Of a DNA stretch of 64,000 nt, positions 24,224 through 32,322 are shown in pieces. The stretch spans positions 5,165,001 through 5,229,000 of the forward strand of contig NZ_CP084541.1 in NCBI RefSeq assembly GCF_020410765.1, written 5' to 3'. The position numbers and the translations under genes are program-made. The DNA comes from Streptomyces marincola (GTDB lineage Bacteria; Actinomycetota; Actinomycetes; Streptomycetales; Streptomycetaceae). The notes beneath the pieces were generated by a model that was given only the letters and a program-made list of their open reading frames with translations, ran no database searches and was not told the DNA's origin. Within the stretch, counting starts at the first letter, position 1. Each line of letters starts with the position of its first letter.

Positions 24224-26151
24224 GGTACCGACCGAGTGACCGCATGAAGAAGACCGCCGTCGGCACCGGCGCGACCCTGCTGCTCGCGGCCTTCAACGTG
24301 CCGGCCGCGCTGAGCTTCGCGCAGGACCGCATGCACGAGTACCGGATATCCAGGCCGGAGTACAAGGCGGAGTTCGGCTCGTGGGACGTCGTGGACGTGC
24401 CGGAGGAGTTCCGCACCAACGCCATCCACGCCGCCCTGCTGCGCACCGGCAAGGTGCTGCTGATCGCCGGCTCGGGCAACGTCGAGGACGAGTTCGACGC
24501 GGGCACCTTCCAGACGGTCCTGTGGGACCCCGAGACGAACGAGTTCTCCGAGGTGCCCACGCCCGAGGACCTGTTCTGCGCCGGGCACGCCCAACTGCCC
24601 GACGGCCGGCTCCTGGTCGCGGGCGGCACCGCGAGGTACGAGGTGCTGGGCGACGACGTCACGCACGCCGGCGGCCCGATGCTGCTCAAGAACGAGGACC
24701 CCGACCGCGAGCGCACGTTCAAGAAGGGCACCCGGCTGCGCGCCCCCTCGGGCCAGGAGTACGTCACCGAGGCCACCGTGACCGTGCCGCGCGCCACCAA
24801 GAAGGTCGTCGACGACGAGGTGGAGATCACCGCCGGCGAGGTGCGCGTCTTCGTCCTGGCCGTCGAGGAGGGCGAGGACGGCGTCGCCGAGGACCCCGCC
24901 CAGTACGAGATCCTGGGCCTCAAGGGCCGCGACGCGGACAACCTCTACGGCCTGGCCGAGGACATCACCCTGGACGACCAGGACTTCCAGGGCATCGACG
25001 CGGCCTACGAGTTCGACCCCGGGGCGGAACGGTACGTGCCGGTGCCCAGCATGCGCGAGGCCCGCTGGTACCCGACGCTGACCGCCCTCCCCGACGGCCG
25101 GGTGCTGACCGTCTCGGGACTCGACGAGGTCGGCGAGGTCGTGCCCGGCATCAACGAGATCTACGACCCGGAGACCAAGACCTGGTCCGAGGGCCCCGAG
25201 CGGTACTTCCCCACCTACCCGGCCCTCTTCCTCACCCAGGGCGGCGAGATCTTCTACACCGGGTCGAACGCCGGCTACGGCCCCGCGGACGAGGGCCGCG
25301 ACCCGGGCCTGTGGAACCTGGAGGACAACACCTTCACCGAGATCGGCGGCCTGCGCGACGCCGACCAGCTGGAGACCTCCGCGTCCCTGCTGCTGCCGCC
25401 GGCCCAGGACCAGCGGTTCATGGTGCTGGGCGGCGGGGGAGTGGGCGAGTCGGAGAAGTCGACGGAGCGGACCGCGATCGTCGACCTGACCGAGGACGAC
25501 CCGCGCTACCGCGACGGGCCCTCGCTGCCGAAGGGCACGCGCTACCTCAACAGCGTGATCCTGCCCGACGACACCGTCTTCACCTCGGGCGGCTCCGAGG
25601 ACTACCGCGGGCGCGGCAAGAGCGACATCCTGCGGGCGCAGTTCTTCGATCCGGCCACCAACGAGTTCCGCCGGGCCGCCGACCCGACGGTGGGGCGCAA
25701 CTACCACTCCGAGGCGCTGCTGCTCCCCGACGGCCGGGTCGCGACGTTCGGCTCCGACCCGCTGTTCGGCGACGCCGACAACACGCGCATGGGCACGTTC
25801 GAGAAGCGCATCGAGGTCTACACGCCGCCCTACCTCCACGACGGCAGGGAGGAGTCGCGCCCGGTGCTGGACGAGGGGCCGCGGCGCGCGGCCCCCGGCG
25901 ACACCGTCACCTTCGCGACCGGGGCGGCCGACCGGATCGCCACCGCCAGGCTGATGCGGCCCAGCGCCGTCACGCACACCACGGACGTGGAGCAGCGCTC
26001 CATCCAGCTCGACATCGAGCGCGGCGAGGGCGAGGCGTCGTTCACCATCCCCGACGACACCTCGCTGGTGCCGCCCGGCTGGTACATGCTGTTCGTGACC
26101 GACGAGGCGGGCACGCCGTCGGAGGCGAAGTGGCTGCACGTCGTCGAGTGA
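24220..26151 (+). CDS. glxA: GlxA copper-radical oxidase
   Basis: The 643-residue galactose oxidase-like protein has an N-terminal signal or anchor (about residues 9-33), Kelch-type repeats and a C-terminal DUF1929-type domain. By comparison with galactose oxidase the Tyr-Cys cofactor would be Cys120 (LFCAGHAQLPDG) and Tyr283 (ARWYPTL), with Trp282 beside it. The copper ligands would be Tyr494 and His495 (GRNYHSE) and His585 (AVTHTTDVEQR). GlxA oxidises the CslA-made glucan at tips and is needed for morphogenesis. All key residues are intact. It is translationally coupled to cslA. Confidence 0.94.
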   Translation: MRYRPSDRMKKTAVGTGATLLLAAFNVPAALSFAQDRMHEYRISRPEYKAEFGSWDVVDVPEEFRTNAIHAALLRTGKVLLIAGSGNVEDEFDAGTFQTVLWDPETNEFSEVPTPEDLFCAGHAQLPDGRLLVAGGTARYEVLGDDVTHAGGPMLLKNEDPDRERTFKKGTRLRAPSGQEYVTEATVTVPRATKKVVDDEVEITAGEVRVFVLAVEEGEDGVAEDPAQYEILGLKGRDADNLYGLAEDITLDDQDFQGIDAAYEFDPGAERYVPVPSMREARWYPTLTALPDGRVLTVSGLDEVGEVVPGINEIYDPETKTWSEGPERYFPTYPALFLTQGGEIFYTGSNAGYGPADEGRDPGLWNLEDNTFTEIGGLRDADQLETSASLLLPPAQDQRFMVLGGGGVGESEKSTERTAIVDLTEDDPRYRDGPSLPKGTRYLNSVILPDDTVFTSGGSEDYRGRGKSDILRAQFFDPATNEFRRAADPTVGRNYHSEALLLPDGRVATFGSDPLFGDADNTRMGTFEKRIEVYTPPYLHDGREESRPVLDEGPRRAAPGDTVTFATGAADRIATARLMRPSAVTHTTDVEQRSIQLDIERGEGEASFTIPDDTSLVPPGWYMLFVTDEAGTPSEAKWLHVVE

Positions 26152-26152
26152 C

Positions 26153-26182
26153 CCGGCGCGTCGCGGGCGGGCCGCGCGCCGG
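26153..26182. terminator. Hairpin between convergent glxA and cslZ
   Basis: CCGGCGCG (26153-26160) and CGCGCCGG (26175-26182) pair across a GC-rich 14-nt loop in the 31-bp gap between the two stop codons. Confidence 0.6.
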
Positions 26183-27205
26183 TCAGCCGGTCCCTGCCCC
26201 GGCCTCGCGGGCCAGGCCGAGCGCGTAGTCCGCCCACCACCGGCCCGCCGGGGGGCCGCCCCGGCACTCGCCGTCGGACTCGCCCGGCCGCTTGATCCAC
26301 AGGTAGGCGTCGATCAGCGGGTCCTCGGTCTCGCTCGTCGGCGGCGCGCCCAGCGCCCGGCCCGGCGGGTTGCACCACGCCTCCTCGCCGCCCTCGTACG
26401 GCCCGTTGCCGTTGCGGCTGGTGTCGATCACGAAGTGCGCGCCGTCCAGCAGCTCCGACAGCCTGCGCCCGTACGCGGCGCTGTCCTCCAGGGTCTGGAA
26501 GTTCGCGACGTTGACGGCGAAGCCGTCCGCCCGCGCCACCCCGGCGCGCAGCAGCGGGTCGGAGATGCGCGCGGGGTCCGTGATCCAGCTGGCGTTGCCC
26601 GCGTCGAGGTAGACGCGGGTGTGCGGCTGCCGCGCGAGCCGGTCGATCGCGGCCGACAGGAGCCGGAACCGCTCGGGCACGTACCCGGCGTCGGTGCAGC
26701 CGTCCGCGGTGTGCGGAACGGCGTCCGGCTCAAGCACCACGATGGCGCGCGCGTCCCCGATGGCGCCGGCGAACGCGTCGATCCACTCCTCGTAGGCGGC
26801 CCCGTCCGCCGCGCCGCCCTGCGAGTACTGGCCGCAGTCCCGGTGCGGGATGTTGTAGGCGACGAGCAGCGCCGTGCGGCCCTGCGCCGTGGCCGCGCCG
26901 GTCACGGCCCGCACCACAGGCGCCGGGTCCTCCTCGCCCGGCGGCCACGTGGCCATCGGCCGGTCGGCGATGCGCCGCAGGACCTTCGCGTCCTCGGTCC
27001 TGCCCTCGGCCTCCCACGCGCGCACCTGGCGCGCGGCGGGGCTGTCCGGGTCCACCCAGAACTCGCCGGCGGACTCCGCCGCACGCGACGGGTCCTCGGG
27101 CGCCGGCTCGCCGGCCCCGCCCGAGGAGCCCGAGGTGCAGCCGAGGGCGAGCAGCGCGCAGACCAGTGTGGTGGCGACGCGACGGGTGCGGGGGCGTGCG
27201 TACAT
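26183..27205 (-). CDS. cslZ: GH6 endoglucanase lipoprotein (CslZ)
   Basis: The 340-residue glycoside hydrolase family 6 protein carries a basic signal peptide and lipobox LLALGC (Cys23). GH6 landmarks are VAYNIPHRDCGQYSQGG (proton donor Asp), VVLEPDAVPH, YLDAGNASW and the C-terminal DAYLWIKRPGESDG. It should cleave beta-1,4-glucan at the cell surface. Its partner role beside cslA-glxA matches CslZ, thought to process the tip glucan. It converges on glxA and is divergent from a MarR gene. Confidence 0.9.
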   Translation of the reverse strand: MYARPRTRRVATTLVCALLALGCTSGSSGGAGEPAPEDPSRAAESAGEFWVDPDSPAARQVRAWEAEGRTEDAKVLRRIADRPMATWPPGEEDPAPVVRAVTGAATAQGRTALLVAYNIPHRDCGQYSQGGAADGAAYEEWIDAFAGAIGDARAIVVLEPDAVPHTADGCTDAGYVPERFRLLSAAIDRLARQPHTRVYLDAGNASWITDPARISDPLLRAGVARADGFAVNVANFQTLEDSAAYGRRLSELLDGAHFVIDTSRNGNGPYEGGEEAWCNPPGRALGAPPTSETEDPLIDAYLWIKRPGESDGECRGGPPAGRWWADYALGLAREAGAGTG

Positions 27206-27207
27206 GG

Positions 27208-27225
27208 CGTCATCGTGTCATGACG
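27208..27225. promoter_or_regulatory. Inverted repeat between cslZ and MarR gene
   Basis: CGTCAT and ATGACG flank a 6-bp spacer immediately upstream of the cslZ start and 70 bp before the MarR start. It could be an operator for the MarR protein; the evidence is modest. Confidence 0.35.
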
Positions 27226-27295
27226 GAACGTGTCCGCGCGGCAGCGCCACCGGCCGCCGGGACGGGCGCCGCGGGCGTGCCGATAGGGTCGCGGC

Positions 27296-27907
27296 GTGGC
27301 CAAACCGCTCAGTCTCCCCTTCGATCCGATCGCCCGCGCCGACGACCTGTGGAAGCGCCGCTGGGGCCCTTCCCCCTCGATGGCCGCGATCACCTCGATC
27401 ATGCGGGCGCAGCAGATCCTGCTCGCCGAGGTGGACGCCGTGGTCAAGCCCTACGGGCTGACGTTCGCCCGCTACGAGGCGCTGGTCCTGCTCACCTTCA
27501 GCAAAGCGGGTGAGCTGCCGATGTCCAAGATCGGCGAACGGCTGATGGTGCACCCCACCTCCGTGACCAACACCGTGGACCGCCTCGTGCGCTCGGGGCT
27601 GGTCACCAAGCGCCCCAACCCGAACGACGGCCGCGGCACGCTCGCCTCCATCACCGACGAGGGCAGGGCCGTGTGCGACGCGGCGACCCGCGACCTGATG
27701 GCGATCGACTTCGGGCTCGGCGCCTACGACGACGAGGAGTGCGGGGAGATCTTCGCGCTGCTGCGTCCGCTGCGCGTGGCCGCCGGGGACTTCGAGGACT
27801 TCCCGGAGGTCGGGGCGGGCGGGGCCGTGGGGGCCGTTCGGGGCGCCGGGGCCGTTCGGGGCGCCGGGGGAGCCGAGGAGGGGGCCGGGGGAGATCGCCC
27901 CGAATGA
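27296..27907 (+). CDS. MarR-family regulator
   Basis: The 203-residue protein has a winged helix at about 50-135 (LTFARYEALVLLTFSKAG, MVHPTSVTNTVDRLVRSGLV, PNPNDGRGTLASIT). It ends in a Gly/Ala-rich tail with the repeated unit GAVRGA. The GTG start at 27296 gives the family-like N-terminus AKPLSLPFDPIARADDLWKRRWG. It reads together with a DUF3817 gene (18-nt gap) and then icmA. It may control this acyl-CoA mutase region through the palindrome at 28330-28353; that is inference. A MarR gene next to DUF3817 occurs twice in the window. Confidence 0.85.
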   Translation: MAKPLSLPFDPIARADDLWKRRWGPSPSMAAITSIMRAQQILLAEVDAVVKPYGLTFARYEALVLLTFSKAGELPMSKIGERLMVHPTSVTNTVDRLVRSGLVTKRPNPNDGRGTLASITDEGRAVCDAATRDLMAIDFGLGAYDDEECGEIFALLRPLRVAAGDFEDFPEVGAGGAVGAVRGAGAVRGAGGAEEGAGGDRPE

Positions 27908-27925
27908 CCGGATAGGCTCGCCGGT

Positions 27926-28261
27926 ATGAAGCGGAGTGTGCTCACGCGGTACCGCGTCATGGCCTACATCACCGCCGTGATGCTGCTGGTCCTCTGCACC
28001 TGCATGGTGTTCAAGTACGGCTTCGACACCGGCGAGGAGCTGACCCTGATGGTCTCGCAGGCCCACGGCCTGCTGTTCATGCTCTACCTGGTGTTCGCGT
28101 TCGACCTCGGCCACAAGGCCCGCTGGCCGTTCGGCAAGCTGCTGTGGGTCCTGCTGTCGGGCACGATCCCGTTCGCGGCGTTCTTCGTCGAGCGCGGGAT
28201 CAGGGCCGAGGTGGAGCCCCTGATCGAGGCGGAGGAGCAGGCCGAGCCCGTCGGGGCCTGA
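27926..28261 (+). CDS. DUF3817 membrane protein (second copy)
   Basis: The 111-residue protein has three hydrophobic segments with VSQAHGLLFMLYLVFAFDLG and ARWPFGKLLWVLLSGTIPFAAFFVERG, the DUF3817 pattern also seen at 21956-22300. The C-terminus is acidic (IEAEEQAEP). Function is unknown. It follows the MarR gene closely and is separated from icmA by a strong hairpin. Confidence 0.85.
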   Translation: MKRSVLTRYRVMAYITAVMLLVLCTCMVFKYGFDTGEELTLMVSQAHGLLFMLYLVFAFDLGHKARWPFGKLLWVLLSGTIPFAAFFVERGIRAEVEPLIEAEEQAEPVGA

Positions 28262-28275
28262 GCGGTCCGGCGCGG

Positions 28276-28302
28276 CGCCCCGGGCGGCAGCCGCCCGGGG
28301 CG
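28276..28302 (+). terminator. 12-bp stem hairpin before icmA
   Basis: Positions 28276-28287 and 28291-28302 pair perfectly around a CAG loop, 15 nt after the DUF3817 stop codon, insulating icmA. Confidence 0.75.
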
Positions 28303-28329
28303 GCCTCGTGCGGGCTCGTTTCCCTCGAC

Positions 28330-28353
28330 ATTTACTAGGACGTCCAAGTAAAT
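28330..28353. promoter_or_regulatory. 24-bp near-perfect palindrome at icmA start
   Basis: The arms ATTTACT and AGTAAAT flank a centre GGACGTCC, giving a 24-bp palindrome with one mismatched pair (A opposite A). It ends 7 bp before the icmA ATG at 28361, so a bound repressor would cover the promoter 3' end or the translation start region. Confidence 0.7.
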
Positions 28354-28360
28354 TGGTGGC

Positions 28361-30061
28361 ATGGACTCCGAAGCCATCACCGCGGGCCGCCGACGCTGGC
28401 AGGCCCGCTTCGACGCGTCCCGCACCCGGGACGCCGACTTCACGACGCTCTCCGGCGACCCCGTCGAGCCCGTGTACGGACCGCGCCCGACCGACAGCTA
28501 CGAGGGCTTCGAGCGCATCGGCTGGCCCGGCGAGTTCCCGTTCACCCGCGGCCTGTACCCCACCGGGTACCGGGGCAGGACGTGGACCATCCGCCAGTTC
28601 GCCGGCTTCGGCAACGCCGAGCAGACCAACGAGCGCTACCGCATGATCCTCGACGCCGGGGGCGGCGGCCTCTCCGTGGCGTTCGACATGCCCACGCTGA
28701 TGGGCCGGGACTCCGACGACGCCCGCTCGCTCGGTGAGGTCGGCCACTGCGGCGTCGCCATCGACTCGGCGGCGGACATGGACATCCTCTTCCGCGGCAT
28801 CCCGCTGGGCGAGGTCACCACCTCGATGACCATCAGCGGCCCCGCCGTCCCGGTCTTCTGCATGTACGTCGTCGCCGCCGAGCGGCAGGGCGTGGACCCC
28901 GGCACGCTCAACGGGACGCTCCAGACCGACATCTTCAAGGAGTACATCGCCCAGAAGGAGTGGCTGTTCGGGCCCGAGCCGCACCTGCGGCTCATCGGCG
29001 ACCTGATGGAGTACTGCGCCGAGCGCGTCCCGGCCTACAAGCCGCTGTCGGTCTCCGGGTACCACATCAGGGAGGCCGGGGCCACGGCCGCGCAGGAGCT
29101 GGCCTACACGCTCGCCGACGGCTTCGGCTACGTCGAGCTCGGCCTCAGCCGCGGCCTCGACATCGACACGTTCGCGCCCGGCCTGTCGTTCTTCTTCGAC
29201 GCGCACATCGACTTCTTCGAGGAGATCGCGAAGTTCCGCGCGGCCCGCCGCATCTGGGCCCGCTGGCTGCGCGACGTGTACGGCGCGACCAGCGCGCGCG
29301 CCCAGTGGCTGCGCTTCCACACCCAGACCGCCGGGGTGTCGCTGACCGCGCAGCAGCCGTACAACAACGTGGTGCGCACCGCCGTCGAGGCCCTGGCCGC
29401 CGTGCTCGGCGGCACGAACTCGCTGCACACCAACGCGCTGGACGAGACCCTGGCCCTGCCGAGCGAGCGGGCCGCCGAGATCGCGCTGCGCACCCAGCAG
29501 GTGCTGATGGAGGAGACCGGCGTCACCAACGTGGCCGACCCGCTCGGCGGCGCCTGGTACATCGAGCAGCTGACCGACCGGATCGAGGCCGACGCCGAGC
29601 GGATCTTCGAGGAGATCCTGGAACGCGGCCGGCGCGCGGTGCCCGACGGCCGGCACCCCATCGGGCCCGTCACCTCGGGGCTGCTGGCCGGGATCGAGAG
29701 CGGCTGGTTCACCGGGCAGATCGCGGAGGCCGCGTTCCGCTACCAGCAGGCGCTGGAGAAGGGCGACAAGCGCGTCGTCGGCGTCAACCGCCACACCGGC
29801 TCGGTGACCGGCGACCTGGAGATCCTGCGCGTGAGCCACGAGGTGGAACGCGAGCAGGTGCGCGCCCTCGGCGCGCGCCGCGCCGCCCGCGACGACGCCG
29901 CCGTCGGCGCCGCGCTCGGGGACCTGCTCGACGCGGCGCGTTCCGGGCGGAACATGATCGAACCGATGCTCCGCGCCGCCCGCGCCGAGGCGACGCTCGG
30001 CGAGATCTGCGGCGCGCTGCGGGAGGAATGGGGCACCTGGACCGAGCCCATCGGCTTCTGA
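28361..30061 (+). CDS. icmA: Isobutyryl-CoA mutase large subunit IcmA
   Basis: The 566-residue protein is the substrate-binding subunit of a B12-dependent acyl-CoA mutase. Residues 70-90 (YRGRTWTIRQFAGFGNAEQTN) and 187-200 (LQTDIFKEYIAQKE) carry Phe80 and Gln198. These two positions distinguish isobutyryl-CoA mutase from methylmalonyl-CoA mutase, which has Tyr and Arg there. It interconverts isobutyryl- and n-butyryl-CoA, linking valine catabolism with butyryl precursors for polyketides. No B12-binding domain is fused, so the small subunit IcmB must be encoded elsewhere. The length is exactly as for known IcmA. Confidence 0.94.
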   Translation: MDSEAITAGRRRWQARFDASRTRDADFTTLSGDPVEPVYGPRPTDSYEGFERIGWPGEFPFTRGLYPTGYRGRTWTIRQFAGFGNAEQTNERYRMILDAGGGGLSVAFDMPTLMGRDSDDARSLGEVGHCGVAIDSAADMDILFRGIPLGEVTTSMTISGPAVPVFCMYVVAAERQGVDPGTLNGTLQTDIFKEYIAQKEWLFGPEPHLRLIGDLMEYCAERVPAYKPLSVSGYHIREAGATAAQELAYTLADGFGYVELGLSRGLDIDTFAPGLSFFFDAHIDFFEEIAKFRAARRIWARWLRDVYGATSARAQWLRFHTQTAGVSLTAQQPYNNVVRTAVEALAAVLGGTNSLHTNALDETLALPSERAAEIALRTQQVLMEETGVTNVADPLGGAWYIEQLTDRIEADAERIFEEILERGRRAVPDGRHPIGPVTSGLLAGIESGWFTGQIAEAAFRYQQALEKGDKRVVGVNRHTGSVTGDLEILRVSHEVEREQVRALGARRAARDDAAVGAALGDLLDAARSGRNMIEPMLRAARAEATLGEICGALREEWGTWTEPIGF

Positions 30062-30141
30062 GGCCGGTCCCGTGACCCGCACGGGCGCCGCGACCGCGGG
30101 GCCCGTACCCGAACGCGCGCGGAAGGGGGGAGACTGGTCCC

Positions 30142-31122
30142 ATGCAGCCACGCAATGTGTCCATGAGCGGAGCCGTCGACCTCTCCGCGGTGAAGGCGGC
30201 CGCAGAGGCCAAGCAGAAGGCGGAGCAGGCCCGCGCTCAGCGGGCCGAGGCCCAGGCGGGCGGGCAGCAGGCGGAGGCCCCGGTCCGGCTCGTCATCGAT
30301 GTCGACGAGGCGACTTTCGAGCAGGAGGTGCTCCAGCGCAGCACCGAGGTTCCCGTCGTCATCGACTTCTGGGCCGAATGGTGCGGGCCGTGCAAGCAGC
30401 TCAGCCCCATCCTCGAACGGCTGGCCGCCGAGTACGCGGGCCAGTTCGTCCTTGCCAAGATCGATGTCGATACCAACCAGATGCTGTTCCAGCAGTTCGG
30501 CGTGCAGGGCATCCCCGCGGTGTTCGCGGTGATCGCCGGGCAGGCGCTGCCGCTGTTCCAGGGCGCGGCGCCGGAGCCGCAGGTACGCCAGGTGCTCGAC
30601 CAGCTGATCCAGGCCGCGGAGGCGCGCTTCGGCATCGTCGGCACCCCGGTCGACCCGGCTCAGGCCGCGGCCCAGCAGGCCCAGGAGCCCGTCGCGCCCG
30701 AGCCGCCCGCCGACCCGGCGCTCACCGCGGCCCACGCCGCGCTCGACGCCGGCGACCTCGGCGGCGCGATCCAGGCGTACCAGAACGTGCTCGCGGGTGA
30801 GCCGGCCAACGTGGAGGCCAAACTCGGGCTGGCGCAGGCCCAGTTGCTCTCCCGGGTGCAGGACGTGAACGCCGAGCGGGTGCGCAAGGAGGCCGCGGAG
30901 CGCCCCGAGGACGTCGCCGCGCAGCTCGCGGTGGCCGATCTCGACCTGGTCGGCGGCCACGTCGAGGACGCGTTCGGCAGGCTCGTCGGCACCGTGCAGC
31001 GCACGTACGGAGAGGACCGCGACACCGTGCGGGTACGTTTGCTCGAACTCTTCGAGGTCGTCGGTCCCGACGACCCGCGCGTGGTCGCGGCGCGCAGCGC
31101 GCTCGCGCGCGTGCTCTTTTGA
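30142..31122 (+). CDS. Thioredoxin/TPR co-chaperone (YbbN/CnoX-like)
   Basis: The 326-residue cytoplasmic protein has an Ala/Gln-rich N-terminal extension. A thioredoxin fold at about 50-160 contains the active site WCGPCK (Cys81, Cys84), and TPR-like helices follow at about 190-320 (ALTAAHAALDAGDLGGAIQAY). The architecture is that of YbbN/CnoX, a redox-regulated holdase working with GroEL or DnaK. Unlike E. coli CnoX, it keeps the full CxxC. It is preceded by a short gap after icmA and followed by a very strong hairpin. Confidence 0.88.
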   Translation: MQPRNVSMSGAVDLSAVKAAAEAKQKAEQARAQRAEAQAGGQQAEAPVRLVIDVDEATFEQEVLQRSTEVPVVIDFWAEWCGPCKQLSPILERLAAEYAGQFVLAKIDVDTNQMLFQQFGVQGIPAVFAVIAGQALPLFQGAAPEPQVRQVLDQLIQAAEARFGIVGTPVDPAQAAAQQAQEPVAPEPPADPALTAAHAALDAGDLGGAIQAYQNVLAGEPANVEAKLGLAQAQLLSRVQDVNAERVRKEAAERPEDVAAQLAVADLDLVGGHVEDAFGRLVGTVQRTYGEDRDTVRVRLLELFEVVGPDDPRVVAARSALARVLF

Positions 31123-31144
31123 GTCGAGCCCGTCTCAGGCGCCC

Positions 31145-31189
31145 ACAGCGATCGCGTTTTACCAAGTTTTGGTAAAACGCGATCGCTGT
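31145..31189. terminator. Perfect 21-bp inverted repeat with 3-nt loop
   Basis: Positions 31145-31165 and 31169-31189 are perfect complements around GTT. The outer part contains GCGATCGC and the inner part is AT-rich (TTTTACCAA/TTGGTAAAA), unusual for this genome. It lies 22 bp after the stop codon of the thioredoxin-like gene with no T-tract. The likely role is a terminator; an operator is the alternative. Confidence 0.75.
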
Positions 31190-31318
31190 CACGTTCTGTC
31201 ACATCGGCCCGGCGTCCGGGGTGGGTTACGTCCGATTTGATGCGCCTGTGCGGTGGCCTGTCGCGCGCACCGTGTGTGCCGGAGGTGCGGCGTTCCCCGC
31301 CGTTTTCCCCCTTCTATC

Positions 31319-31332
31319 TTACTCGCAAGTAA
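31319..31332. promoter_or_regulatory. TTACT-N4-AGTAA inverted repeat
   Basis: TTACTCGCAAGTAA has 5-bp arms and lies in an AT-rich patch about 257 bp before the DUF6230 gene. The arms match the outer arms of the icmA palindrome (TTTACT/AGTAAA), suggesting recognition by the same or a related regulator. Binding is not shown. Confidence 0.45.
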
Positions 31333-31588
31333 AGAACCCCTTGTGTCATGCCGTGGGATGCACCACGATCGGCTCGTCGATGGAGCCACGTGTCGGCCTC
31401 GGGGCAGGGGGGTTCCCGCCCTTCGCGGATGGGACCTGTTCCGCAGTGAGCCGTGCAGCACGGCGGTCAGTGGCTGTCACCGGGGTGCAGTCCGGGGACA
31501 ACGCGCTTCTCCTCTCCAGGCGTCGGGCGCCTGCTGACCGCAGTTGGCCGGGTTGCCGGGAGATGGTCGTCCGTGAAGGAGGAAAGTC

Positions 31589-32215
31589 ATGGAGTCACAG
31601 GCTCGCGGCGGCACCAGATGGCGACGATTCGGCCTGGTGATGGTGCCGAGCGTGGCCGCTACCGCAGTCATAGGCGTGGCCCTCGCGCAGGGGGCGCTGG
31701 CCGCTTCGTTCAGTGTGTCGGGCCAGGAGTTCAAGGTCAGCGTCGACCGGCTGTACGGCGAGGGTTTCGTGCAGTACAGCCAGACGGTACGGCCGGCAGG
31801 CGAGCGGCCGCAGCCCGTCGCGGTCTCCGCGTTCGAGTACGCGGAGATCGACAACCTCTGCCAGTCGGTTGTCGTTCCGGTGCCCTTCATCGGGGATGTC
31901 ACGCTGCGGATCGGGGCCGGAAGCGATCCCGACCGCCCGGTCGAGGCCGACAACCTGTTCATCGACCTGTCCCAGCTGGACGCGCAGGCGGAGTTCAGGA
32001 ACATCGACATCGGCGTCAACGTCGACGAGCAGACGCGCGGCCCCCGCGGCCCGGACGGTCCCGACGGCGGCCCCGCAGCGGGGTCGTTCGCCCAGCAGGC
32101 CGAGTCGGTGGTGCTCACCGATGTCGAGCAGACCGCGTGGGCCACGTCCGCGGGGACGTTCACGCTCACCGACTTGAACCTGAGTCTGCACCGGGGCGCG
32201 AACGAGTGCTTCTGA
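31589..32215 (+). CDS. DUF6230 family exported protein
   Basis: The 208-residue protein begins with a basic region and a hydrophobic segment (FGLVMVPSVAATAVIGVALAQGALA) and then a beta-rich domain (FSVSGQEFKVSVDRLYGEGFVQY). It matches the DUF6230 type, which Streptomyces annotations often call cholesterol esterase without support. I see no lipase nucleophile. GGAGGAAAG precedes the ATG. It heads a three-gene cluster with DUF6114 and a large acidic protein; the three probably act together at the cell envelope. Confidence 0.8.
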   Translation: MESQARGGTRWRRFGLVMVPSVAATAVIGVALAQGALAASFSVSGQEFKVSVDRLYGEGFVQYSQTVRPAGERPQPVAVSAFEYAEIDNLCQSVVVPVPFIGDVTLRIGAGSDPDRPVEADNLFIDLSQLDAQAEFRNIDIGVNVDEQTRGPRGPDGPDGGPAAGSFAQQAESVVLTDVEQTAWATSAGTFTLTDLNLSLHRGANECF

Positions 32216-32322
32216 CGGCATGAGCCGTCCCTGGGGCAGAGCGGTCGCCCGTCTCTGCCCCAGGAAAAACGCCGTATCGTGCGTCCCGCCACAGAATCAC
32301 GCGCCATCAGGGAGTACGTGCC

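Larger units (their letters stand above)
31123..31588. other. 466-bp intergenic region
   Basis: This lies between the thioredoxin-like gene and the DUF6230 gene. It holds the 21-bp hairpin, the inverted repeat at 31319-31332 and a long presumed leader. Short ORFs here have no protein-like pattern. GAAGGAGGAAAG at its end is the ribosome binding site for the gene at 31589. Confidence 0.6.

Noticed and set aside
27218..30151. 977-codon leftward open frame across the MarR, DUF3817 and icmA genes
   Set aside because: It is antisense to three well-supported genes, and its composition (Arg/Gly/Ala/Val) is a GC-skew artefact.
31147..31187. GCGATCGC as a HIP1-like genome signature
   Set aside because: It occurs as the two arms of one hairpin; there is no evidence of wide repetition in this window.
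31221..31640. 139-codon ORF in the leader before the DUF6230 gene
   Set aside because: It has no ribosome binding site, non-protein-like sequence, and overlaps the real gene start in another frame.
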